From contig NW_024468563.1 of NCBI RefSeq assembly GCF_001632365.1, positions 181,392 through 245,391 of the forward strand: a stretch of DNA of 64,000 nucleotides, written 5' to 3'. Made by a program: the position numbers and the translations under genes. Below, in pieces: positions 46,587 to 56,653 of this stretch; the stretch's first letter is position 1, and each line of letters begins with the position of its first letter. A model generated the notes under the pieces. That model searched no databases. It saw only the letters and a list, made by a program, of their open reading frames with translations, and was not told the DNA's origin. The stretch comes from Laetiporus sulphureus 93-53. Its lineage: Eukaryota; Basidiomycota; Agaricomycetes; Polyporales; Laetiporaceae.

Positions 46587-48453
46587 ATGCTGCTTTCCCT
46601 ACTTTTGTTCCTGTTCCTTCAACGTATATGCCAATTCACCAATGCCGCACCCATCCCAGACCTCGACAGCATAGTCAATGTCTCCCCGTATTGCCACGAC
46701 TGCAGAACGCCGAAACGCATGGTATACGGCTGTGTCGTGACAATCTTCGCATGCATATGGGGTGCCATCCATCCAGACATGCCCGATCCAAGTGAATTCA
46801 GAAGCCGGCAGCTTCTACGTCGCATGGGGTTTGCTCTTTGTGCGCTTATTGCTCCAGAATTGTACGTTTGGATAGCGGCTCGTCAGTGGGTGGCTACGCG
46901 TCAGTTATGGAAGAAATACGGAGGAGAATGTGGGTCTTTCTATGCATCTATTGGCATCGGGAACTAATACTTGCACTAGGGCCGGATTGGACGCACACCC
47001 ATGGATTCTTCTTGCTCATGGGGTGCTTCGCTGTCCGTAAAGAGGGGCAGCCGCATCAGCTATTTCCTAAGGAGTTCTCCGAGAAGCTGGAGAAGAATGA
47101 AATCGTATTTCGTGACACAACCAAAGAAGAAATACATGACAGGAGTAAGGCAAACTTCTTGTCCAAGGCTGTGATCATGCTTCAGATGGGCTGGTTCATG
47201 TTACAAATCATTGCTCGACAGCCCGAAGGTCTAGTGACATCCCCGCTGGAGTTTGTCACCCTCGCCTTCACGTTGATGACCCTCACGATGTATTTTTTCT
47301 GGTTCCACAAGCCGCTGGACGTCACTCGTCCTGTGATTCTTCGTTGTCAGCCACCGCAAGGGCATACGAAGGTTTCCTCCGACGATGAAGGGAATGTAAC
47401 TGAAAAGGGACCGGTCGTCGGACCATCTAGTCCTGTCAGTAAGGATCTTACCAATAAAAAGGAACGCGTTCGAGATTCTGCGGTAGTAGAAATGGTGAGT
47501 CGAGCCTCTTCATGATCTTCGGTCTCAGTTAAGACATTTGAGCTCATCGTCGGGGCGATTGAACTATATCATAGGATGAAAAAGCGAAGCCTGCGACGCG
47601 CTCGATAGGGCCTGCACATGTTCGTTCCCTCGTCGATGAGGGTGAAATTGATCGTGTCGGACACCAGGACCGCACCATGGATGACATGGGCCCCTCGACA
47701 ACAGTCCCATCTGGGGATCCTCGCAGTCTCGTTATCAAACGCGGAGGTAGCTCGATAATCCGCGTTAATAGTAGGAGAAATCGAGGTACGAAGTTGCTAT
47801 TCTGCACGCGTTACATCGTACAATCCTGACGCTATCGTATGTTCAACAGGTTCATTCCTGATCCATGCACTCCGTGAAAGGATAGATACGATCACACAGG
47901 ACCTCGAACAGCTGTTCGAGGAATTAAAGACGGTGACCCGCCGCTCTGTCACTCGGGTTCTTGAGGCGAAGAATGTCCCTTATCCTCTCCGCATCTTCGT
48001 TCTACCATTTTTCACCCCAATCAACGTCACGATCAATATAGCGTACCACCTAACAGATACCTGGTGGCACACAGATCGGGTTGTCCCAAAGTCGAGAAAA
48101 ACGTACGGCAGGAGAACTTAACCCTCGCCATGGCTGTTGTCAGTGCTACTGTCTTCGGGCTCGTTGATTACAGGGTGTGGTCTCACGATTTCCAGAACAA
48201 GGGCGAGAAGATTGTCCGGAAGGCGGCATCGCTGGCAATCACGTGCATTCCAACTCTCTCGTTCACGGCGTGGCTTCTGTGCAAAAAGTGGAAGCACGAG
48301 CATATCAAGACCATACTATGCGAATCTCTGCTTGTGCCATTATATGTAGCGGCTTGAATTATGCTGTTGGTTATCGCATGCATATCTATGCGCCGTCTTC
48401 CTGCGTCCGCTTACAAGATTGTCTCTTGGAGCGAGTTCATACCGCATTTCTGA
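46587..48453 (+). pseudogene. Polytopic fungal membrane protein (ARQW / THGFF family) with in-frame TGA before its conserved C-terminus
   Basis: Exons 46587-46929, 46980-47494, 47575-47785, 47850-48102 and 48144-48357 keep one frame. Seen: a signal or first span (MLLSLLLFLFLQRICQFTNA); CRTPKRMVYGCVVTIFACIW; ALIAPELYVWIAARQW; WTHTHGFFLLMGCFAV; RSKANFLSKAVIMLQMGWFM; LTMYFFWFHKPLDVTRP; YPLRIFVLPFFTPINV; and GEKIVRKAASLAITCIPTL. These match a large uncharacterised basidiomycete membrane family. After VAA a TGA (48355-48357) interrupts, yet the same frame continues with MLLVIACISMRRLPASAY and ends SWSEFIPHF at 48453, the family's usual C-terminus. TGA could derive from the Arg codon CGA by one C-to-T change. 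The 41-nt intron at 48103-48143 is needed to hold frame and is also doubtful. Either a recently broken gene or a truncated product. Confidence 0.7.
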
Positions 48454-48792
48454 GAGTCGATGATAGCATGCTGTACGAGCAGCCTCGGTGTTTGGACAGC
48501 TCTCATCGTCAATGGACTGTATATGTATATTCGGGCTGGATCCGACGTATCATATACCAACTGTACTTATTCACGACTTGGATGCTCTTTAGCTACGGAG
48601 CGTCGCGCTCTGCCGCCGTCTATGGGGCCGGGGCACATATTTTGTCGAGTAGCGAGGTTCTTCAATTGCAGACATTCATCAGTGCCACTACAGCATACAT
48701 TTGACATACTCTCCTTTGTAGCTGCCATCGTGTCACCTGCTTATCCGAAAATACCCTTTTTCAGCCTCACAACCACAAAACCCTCTAACGGT

Positions 48793-50860
48793 TCATGCTT
48801 CTTGGTTGTCTGCGTCCTCAACCTCAAAGGCACAGCAGAACGTATCACGGTCAAGAAGTATGAGGCCCCGTCCATCCGGAGCCCAGCGGATAGAATGTGT
48901 CGAGAACCTTTCTGCAACAAACAGCACATTAGCAACGGACTCTCGAGACTCTCGACACAAACGAGCACGGGCGAGACAAACGTGTGAAGCACGTACCCGC
49001 AGGCACACCGACGCACTCGGCAACCGCCTCTCCCCCGTCGGCGTCTCCGTCCCGCCGTCCCTCGCTCACCCACTCGTCACTCCACAGATAGACCGCGCCG
49101 CCGCCCGTGCACATCGCCAAGCTTCCCTTCCGCACAGGATTCCATTGCGCACAGCCCACCGCTGCCGCATGCACCAGCACAGTGTGCAGCGTGGGGCGCA
49201 AATTGGCACCTTCGCGCGACGCAGCCGATGTCAATGACTTGATCCCGGGAAACTTGTAAAGCCAGGTTGTGTTCGGCGCGCCGGCGTAGCGCACCATTAG
49301 GTATGACCCATCTGCGTTCCATGCGAGGTAGTCGCCTGGATTTGCCTTTGCGGTGCCGAGCTCTGGAGGGGGCTTTGACCGGTCGCGAGGAGAAAGGGTT
49401 AGCGAATGTGGCGCTTGGATGCGCTCGTCTACACGGAGAGGAGATGAGCATCCCGGCCGAGTGTACGGCATCAAAAGGTTACTTACATGAGAGGAAGCCA
49501 CGGCCGTGCGTTGCCTCTAGCCATTTGTCAGGTTCATGCCAGATTGTCTGCGAAGATGACATGCACATGTCAGATTTTCAGAGCGATCGCGAACACATCG
49601 GAGTACTCACCACACCCGAGGGCACCTTGCTCTGCAACTCGAACACTGCGATGGGACCCCATGTTAGGTTCTCCAGCACATGCATCTGTCACAGATTACT
49701 TTGATTGTGGCATCGCTCGTCTGGTGGGCCGCTACGGAAGCCGCACCACTTACCTTGTCATCCCACCCGAGTACTGCAAGGAATAATCCGGCCGGATGCC
49801 ACGCAGTCGCACGCACACCGAACCCCGGGTCGCGTTCAGGGGCGAACGTCCCCTGCAAGTTCCCAGCAAGGCTCAAGACGTGGACTTTGAACTGTTCCAC
49901 CAGGTAAGCGAGCCACAATAAACGAGAAGACGAGAGAAAAGACCTGCCTCCAGAGGCCCTTCGCACACAGCTATGTAGTTCCCCGTGGGAGATAGCGACA
50001 GAATGGACAGCGAAGACGTGGGGATGGGGAAATGCTGCGTGCCTGGTGGTCAGCTCGTACGTGTGCATCCAGCACCGGATACACGAGACGTACCCTGACG
50101 AGACGATACGCTGCCTCGGCATCGTATATACCGACAGTATCCCGCGACTTGTGCCGTTCCGCAAGGACGAGGTAGTGTCCGTCAGAACGGAACGCATACC
50201 CTACTCAGGATCGTCAACGACCGAGGCCAGAGCTGTGACAAAGCAGCTTACCGCGTTCGATCTGCGCAGGAAACTGGATGTAAGTTGCAGAACCGGTCAC
50301 GAGCGACCATAGAGTGAGCCTTAGCTACAATTGCCGTACACATTCAGCGATTGTGTCAGTCAGAGTTGAATTGTGGGACATACCCCCCACTCGCTCCAGC
50401 AAACAATCGTACGCCCATCCGGGGCCCATTCTGCCTTAACAAGCCCCTCGGCACCAGTTTCGATGCGCGCTCTCCAGTCCTCGTCGCGCATCTTGAATAC
50501 CTCGACAACACCTCGCTTCGAGCATGCGCCAAAGATGTATTCCGAATCACTTGACCACCCCGCGTGCGTGATGCTTGACTCAATCGAGCTCGCAAGTGAT
50601 TCCGCTGCTCCTCTGCTGGCAGCCAGTCTGTTCCTGGTGCTGGCCGCCACTTTGTTGCTGGGTGGCTTGCTTGAAGTGGACTGCATGAGCTGAGACATTG
50701 TGGCGGAAGGTGCATCTTCGAGAGCCCACGAGCGTGTAATCTGGAACGAGTCGGAGCGGCGAACGATGAGGTGGTCTTGGATCGCAGTCAGTAAGAAGTG
50801 CGCGCCGGGAGAGAAAACTACAAGTGATGTGGATTGTTTATAGATCTCGGTGAAATCCAT
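48793..50860 (-). CDS. WRAP73: WD-repeat protein WRAP73/Wdr8
   Basis: Family role: Wdr8/WRAP73 is a WD40 protein of the spindle pole body or centrosome; in fission yeast it works with Msd1 and minus-end kinesin in microtubule anchoring. Seen: nine exons (50384-50860, 50252-50324, 50094-50200, 49948-50034, 49754-49891, 49611-49685, 49487-49547, 48997-49428, 48793-48911) sum to 522 aa. The N-terminus MDFTEIYKQSTSLVVFSPGA is diagnostic. Blades include GWSSDSEYIFGACSKRGVVE, KAEWAPDGRTIVCWSEW, YAFRSDGHYLVLAERHKSR, LSLSPTGNYIAVCEGPLE, ATAWHPAGLFLAVLGWDDK, LAWNADGSYLMVRYAG and IRWAPDGRGLILLDRDTF. The intron at 49892-49947 appears to use a GC donor. The first exon carries a low-complexity Ser/Ala insertion (residues about 55-90). 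Confidence 0.9.
49892..49947 (-). other. Probable GC-AG intron in WRAP73
   Basis: On the coding strand CTGGAG is followed by GCAGGT, and the intron ends GAACAG before TTCAAAGTCCAC. This joins GPLE to FKVHVLSLAG in frame. Using the GT two bases into GCAGGT shifts the frame. Confidence 0.6.
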
Positions 50861-51347
50861 TCGCCAATGGGTATGTGAGCTCCGCTCGCGCAAAGAAGCT
50901 CGAGAACGAGGTAGACGTTATATATAACCAGAGATACTGCACAGCACTATGCACAAAACAGGTTGCCTTGAGATGGAGCAAGACGTTGGTGCATTGGCAG
51001 GTACGAAACGCGAGGCAGCCGGTGACCTTGAGCTGCAATGCGCTGCCGGTATTCCGAGCTGCGAAGATGCAAGATGCAGTGGCGACACAGAGAGAAAGAT
51101 ACGAGGAGAAACCGGTCAAATACGAGTTCTCGCCAGCACGGAAGTCTCCGACTCAGTACGACGCGTCTGTGGCGCGTGAATGCGCCATAAGTAACTGTTA
51201 TAAGGATTAAATATCAAATGACTAAGTGAAGTGAAATTGTTAAGCATCACTCTAGCAACGACACCACATTGTCACCTTGCCTGAATGATCCTGCCGCCTC
51301 AATTATCCTCGCAGAACACTGCCATTGCAAAGTCAACTTGACCGACA
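50861..51347. other. Divergent promoter region WRAP73 / F-box gene
   Basis: This 487-nt stretch lies between two divergent start codons. It contains AT-rich blocks near 51200 and no coding sequence. It is the likely promoter of both genes. Confidence 0.45.
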
Positions 51348-53170
51348 ATGTCACGTCAGAAAGATGGTGAAATACCTTCGCTCGAAGAATTGAGTACGAT
51401 ACAGTCTTCCAAGCTCGAGCAAGCTGACGCTCGCCAACGGTGTGTCTCTGCCCACCCTGACTGTATCATTATCCATACTTACCACGATCATATTGCGTGT
51501 AGTACACATCAGGTCAGAGCCTTTGCTTCAAATCTCGCTCAACAAAATGATGTAATGTCATATAGCTCAAGCATCTTAAGGGGTTGATCAAGGCAGCCGA
51601 TACGGCTGCGACTCAAGCTGAGCGGCGGGACCGGAATGCCCGCATCGCGATCAACCGTCTTCCCGCCGAGGTGCTCGAGGAGATATTTGTGATGAGCTGC
51701 ACCGTCAAGCTAGCTGGATATAAATTCTGGCGCTATCAATACAACGACATAATCACCGTCTGGAACCCCATTTGGATTCATACGGGCGGAGCAGTGCGTC
51801 TCATGCGTGTCTGCCATCATTGGAATGAGATCGCCTTGGGAACCCGGGAGCTCTGGAATTCTGTTGAAACATATTGCGGTGATAGAGATCACGTCTCGCT
51901 GGCGAGGTCCATTCGAGGCCCGCTCAAGGTGCTGGCTTGCGGTGAGCCCCAATATGCTGTTGCGCACGCTCTCCAAAATGCGCAGCATTCATCCCGAATC
52001 CAAGAGTTGTACTGGACGCGCCCTACATATTGCAAGAGCAGAAACTATCTCGGGATGCCCGCGCCGTCACTGAGGTCTCTCGCGTTGCAAGGTGACTGGA
52101 GTCGTACGCAGGATGGATCATTCAATCTCTTCGACAACCACACCCCGTGTCTGGAACGCCTGTCACTATCAGCTGTGAATTGGCTGCCCAGCAATGCATT
52201 CGCCAAACTGACATTCTTGGCTCTCAACAAATGCAATGCACCTAAAGCTCCCATCAAATTACGCTGCTTGCTTGCTGGAACACCGAATCTGGTCGATCTC
52301 ATCCTACGAAATGTATCTGACAACAGCTACCGGCATATTCGAGTGGAAATTGAGGCCGCGGGCATGAAGCCTGTGTCGCTCACTCGGTTGCGCCGTTTAC
52401 TGATCGCGAATATGTGGGCCGACGATATCGATTATGTCTTTTGGGACGCTCGGCTAAACGGAGACGTGTCCGTCTCGATCAAACGTATGAAAAGGCATGG
52501 TGACGGGAATCAAGTTTTGGACTTGTTATCCACCTGGTCATTGAATGTCCTGAAGCAACCCAAAGAGCTGGATTTCCAGTCGGACATCGTCATCGTCGCT
52601 GGAGCCTCTTCCAGTCTCCGTTTTCAAGTCGAGGAAAGCATGTCCCTCGAGGATTGGACCGGACTTAACTGGCCATGGATCCTCACCCTTTCCAGCATCT
52701 CTCAGCTGTACGTGTTTGAGCTGTTTGGGTGTGATCCGTGCAGGGGGTCCGATCTCGAACATATGCGTGCCTTTCTTAGGCAGATGACCGCGCTTGAAAC
52801 ACTGTCCGTCGACATCGAGGTCCTCACGAAGATCGTCGATGCACTCACACTCTTCCGAGACCCGATCGACCCGCCTCTCTGTCCCGCACTGACGACGCTC
52901 CGTATCGCCATCCGTCGAGATAGTGACTGTAACATCATCCTGGATTTGGTCCTCCCGCACCGTGCGCAGCTTGGCATCAGACACCTTTATATCGGGCTGG
53001 TCGATCCTCCGAGTGGATGCTGGAGACCTCTTCAAGCTGTGAAGGACCAACTGCATGCCAATTTCGAGTCGGTGAAATTTGACTCCCTGTGGTGTGATAA
53101 GGCGTACAGCATCAATTTGCCGCTGGTTTGCGATGAGGAGGCGCATGCTTTGTGGCCGCCCTGGCTTTAG
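51348..53170 (+). CDS. F-box domain protein
   Basis: Family role: F-box proteins link substrates to SKP1-cullin ubiquitin ligases; this family is greatly expanded in agaricomycetes. Seen: exon 1 (51348-51439), a 10-nt exon (51503-51512) and exon 3 (51566-53170) encode 568 aa. The N-terminus is a charged coiled coil running through the small exon (LEQADARQRTHQLKHLKGL, then AATQAERRDRNARI). The F-box follows at residues about 52-100 (INRLPAEVLEEIFVMSC ... VRLMRVCHHWNEIALGTREL). The rest is LRR-like: SLRSLALQGDW, CLERLSLSAVNW, AKLTFLALNKC, TPNLVDLILRNVSD, RLRRLLIANMW, ALTTLRIAI. Without the 10-nt exon the coiled coil and reading frame are lost. A shorter start at 51584 is the alternative. The target is unknown. 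Confidence 0.85.
51503..51512 (+). other. 10-nt microexon of the F-box gene
   Basis: Introns 51440-51502 and 51513-51565 flank TACACATCAG. Joined, they read RQRTHQLKHLK in phase and continue the coiled coil. Other acceptor choices end in stops or need a 29-nt intron. Confidence 0.55.
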
Positions 53171-53540
53171 ATGTTAGCCTTGTAGACGAGAGGTGACATG
53201 GATTTGCGCAGTGAGCCTGACCAAACATGCGCTCACGTCCGAAGGGTTCTCGTCTCGGTCGCTCATCGACGCTCATCGCTCGTCACCAGTTATCCCGGGG
53301 GGCATCGTTAGAGGGGAAAATATGTATATAATGCTACAGCAGATGTCAATCTTTGTCTATGCGAATGGCGAGAGGCGCTATGGTCGGTGCGCTGATACCG
53401 ATTGATGTCTGTAGAGTCAGAGGCAGTAATTGTGTTCTTTATGGCAGATCAGGAACGCGCAACAACGGACAGCATCTCCCTGAAACCCGCATCTCCAGCG
53501 TTGCGATACACGATAATGCCAGAGCCGCACTGAGGCATTA
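53171..53540. other. Spacer after the F-box gene
   Basis: This 370-nt stretch has no supported gene. It separates the F-box stop codon from the start of the decayed copy at 53541. Confidence 0.3.
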
Positions 53541-54217
53541 ATGTGCAGATGCGTGCGGAGCCAACAACGAATTCATCTGCTCGATCTTGACATAACGCAT
53601 CTGAGGATATCACGCGTTTCTCCACAGGCCATTTTCGAGCAATCGTATCCCCCTGCAGGAGATCTTAGTACCTGTATGTCCAATGGCAGGCAAAACGCCG
53701 ACTTCACTATGGCACATCTCGTGCGTCGCTCGCTCATGCTCTCCCCGCTGTCGGGCACTGAGGAGGTCATCTTGGAGAATGCCGTCCCGCAGGCCGAGCT
53801 CAGCGTGGAAGATCATCCAATAAACAGCCGCAAGATCACGCTAATCTCCCGCCTGCCGGCGTTCGTGAAGTGGATGCGAAGTCGAGCTGCATTTCGCCGT
53901 GCAGAGTACTTGACTGCACCTCTCGCGAGGAATGTAGATGCGCTGTTCCTACATGAGCTGCCTGCTACAAGTCGCTTGTTGGCGTTAGTCTTCTCAAACA
54001 CAACGTCCAAGCGGTGGTCCTGCTGCTTGAAGCACATCCCGAACCAGCGCCAACCTGCCTCCAATTCAACCCACATATTGTACTGGACTCACGTCTAATC
54101 CTGTTAGCGGCTGACATGCCACTTATGCACATGAATGCTGAGGCGACTGGCCACGACACGTCGACGGAAGCGGAGACGAGACGAGGATGGAAGTCCGATA
54201 CTGGTGCTAGCTGCTGA
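53541..54217 (+). pseudogene. Truncated, frameshifted inverted copy of the gene at 55464-56653
   Basis: The + strand encodes MLSPLSGTEEVILENAVPQA and ELSVEDHPINSRKITLISRL, then LPAFVKWMRSRAAFRRAEYL. These align with PVLSPLSGTEEILLGSAAPP, DQLDVEDDLADEHRFVVCF and MFAKRMWVVRRIELQFIA of the minus-strand gene downstream. A second block in another frame (VVLLLEAHPEPAP ... VLDSRLILLAADMP) aligns with ATVLLVHPSPPTALDSRLTV. The frame change near 54005 and the absence of the N-terminal half indicate a decayed partial duplicate. The neighbouring F-box gene is not part of it. Confidence 0.65.
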
Positions 54218-55463
54218 AGGCGAGCCACGCTCCACCGTCGGACTGGTGTTCTGCGCCGATGCTAGCTTTTGTGAGTCACTCGCAGACTATTCGAGCTTTA
54301 TCGCTGGTGGTTGAGGTGCTAACTGGTCTCTTCTGACGATGATGGCGGAAGCCGAGGTCTGCGTCCGATGGCATCTTGATATTCAAACTGGAGGTTGTCT
54401 TGGCTTCACCTGCTCGAATGCATATGTGGAGCACGCATAAGTGGCAGATGAACTGTTACCCATTCTGAGTTTTGCACTCATTTTCGTTCTGTGTATTCGT
54501 CAATCATGGATCTTCTATGAGTGTACTTCGGCAGATCCAACTTGTGTAGACCATACTCACTTGACACTACACTATCAGCTCCCGCTGAAATTTAACAACT
54601 ACTTTTGAGTGCGTATCTCTCGCTATACCATTCTCTTCTATACGTTTCGCATAGTCGTTGCATCGTCGACGGGGCGGCTTTCTAGTATGAACCACATACT
54701 GCAGCGGCACGTGGAGCTTATCTCAAAGGAAGACAAAGGAATATCAGTTTTGAGTGAGGCTAGCGGGTTCGCATGTTGCACGACGACTGAGGGAAGTTGG
54801 CAAGGCTCATCATCTCGCCATACGCTTCAGCAGCGCGTTATTTTTAGACGTTACTAAAACCGCACGTGCCACCGTCACATCGCGTCCGTGACTGAGTCGA
54901 CGCTGGACGCGCACGATCGTCACGTCCGTACGCGGTCCGCTTCTCGCCCCGCTGCCTAGCTTCAGCCGCTCTGCGCTCTGTCGTAGGCAGCCTATCCCGC
55001 TGACAGCCGTTGTGTCTGTTGTAAGCAATTTTCTTCACAATTATTGATCAGACAGATTTTGCTCACGATGTCATGACAGACACTGTCCACGGGGCTGCCA
55101 TTCTCCCACGCGGCAATGGTAACTACACAGCGATGACACATAATTACATATATAAGTAAGAGCTGGTGTAATCATGCCGGCTGAGTATGTGATACACGGT
55201 AAGTCCCACAGTGAAGCATGGTATGACATAGTACCTATCAGCTAGACTATAAGTGCTCGACAGCAAATATTCAAAGTGAGATAGCAAATAACCGAACTGA
55301 CGAAACAAGGGACCCCTCAAGTCGCATGCGCACTCCCACACAGACATCTGGTACCAGGGGGAGCCAGTACAGCCTGCCATCTGCCATTCAGAGTGCCATC
55401 GGGGGCGAAGTACGAGCTTTTGCTGTCATCAGAACGACAGGTCAGTCACTCCGAAGCGCACCC
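54218..55463. other. Spacer between pseudogene copy and intact relative
   Basis: About 1.2 kb with no supported gene. Frames at 54609-54857 and 55144-55380 lack any recognisable feature. Confidence 0.35.
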
Positions 55464-56653
55464 CTAATCCACAAACGCTGAGACGTACTTCATCTGTAGA
55501 TGGCTGAAACAAGCCAGCACCGGCGCAGAAAACACGCCCGACGGCGCCATATGCTTCGTCTGAAGCGGCCAACATAGCGGCTTCTTCGCCCTTTCTCCAG
55601 TAGTCGTGTGGCAAGTGTTCTCCCTCGGAGTCCCCGAACTCGCTGGCACAGAGTTCGCCGCTGGTAATACTGTCAGACGCGAGTCCAGTGCGGTCGGCGG
55701 GCTAGGGTGGACGAGCAGCACAGTGGCTTGCCACTGGTCCGGGATGAACGTCCAACGCGACGACGGCGACTTGCACTCGGCCTCCGTCGGGTTCCAGAAG
55801 ATCAGTGCCCACAAGCGACCTGAGTCACGCATGCCACCTGTCAGCAACGCACTCATACTTCCCGCCGACGCCCTGCATGAGCAAAGAGACGCACCGACTT
55901 ACCCCGCGCAATGAACTGTAGCTCTATCCTCCGTACTACCCACATCCGCTTCGCGAACATCGGCACGCGGAAGCACACCACGAACCTGTGTTCGTCCGCT
56001 AGGTCGTCCTCCACGTCGAGCTGATCGGGTGGAGCAGCACTCCCCAAGAGGATCTCTTCCGTACCCGAGAGCGGGGAGAGCACAGGCGAGCCGCGCACAT
56101 ATTCAAAATGCACCTGGTCCGCCGTCTGCAAGCACGCGAGGCCGAACTCGGCACGTATTTGATCTGTGAGCGGGGCTGCTAGCTCGAGGAGCCTCACAAC
56201 AAGGTCACACTCCGCACTCTTCTCGCTGTTGGACGACCCTTGGACTTCTTCAGTGCGCGATTGTTTAAGGACGGCCCAATAGATAAATGTGTGATCTCCC
56301 AGAATGCGTTCTTGCAGGATCGAGCGAAATGAGCCAGCGTTCATTCTGCAGGCATCCGCGCAATGATCAAGCACGCTCCAAGCATTATCGTCGATTTCAC
56401 GCCGTTTGGCTAAATCCTTCAGGATATCTATCACGGCCATCTTCAGCTCCGCATTTTGCAAGGAGGAACGGCGCGGAAAGAAGCTGAATATGCTCGTGCG
56501 CCTGTTCGATGGAGGATACACAAATTTTCGTAGCGAAGCAGGAATAGTCTTATGTGGTGTGCACTTCTCCTCGTCGAGAGAGCCTCGATCCGAGAGTGTG
56601 TCGTACGCGGGAGGTTTGTCTTTCAATGGCTCCGATGTGGCGTGTTCAGCCAT
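55464..56653 (-). CDS. Uncharacterised basidiomycete protein with HTFIYWAV and LSPLSGTEE motifs
   Basis: Exon 1 55903-56653 and exon 2 from 55819 down to a stop at 55464-55466 share one frame, giving about 368 aa. Seen: a charged, proline-containing N-terminus (MAEHATSEPLKDKPPAYDTL), no signal peptide, a helical stretch (MAVIDILKDLAKRREIDDNA, WSVLDHCADACR), then LGDHTFIYWAVLKQ, an acidic/hydrophobic repeat-like middle (SPLSGTEEILLGSAAPPDQL), a basic RMWVVRRIELQFIARG that runs into RLWALIFWNPTEAEC in exon 2, and VLLVHPSPPTALDSRLTVL. Related proteins occur widely in agaricomycetes, as far as I recall, without a known function. A second, decayed copy lies at 53541-54217 in opposite orientation. 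The 3' end is the least certain: an extra small intron near 55490 would change the last residues. Confidence 0.6.
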
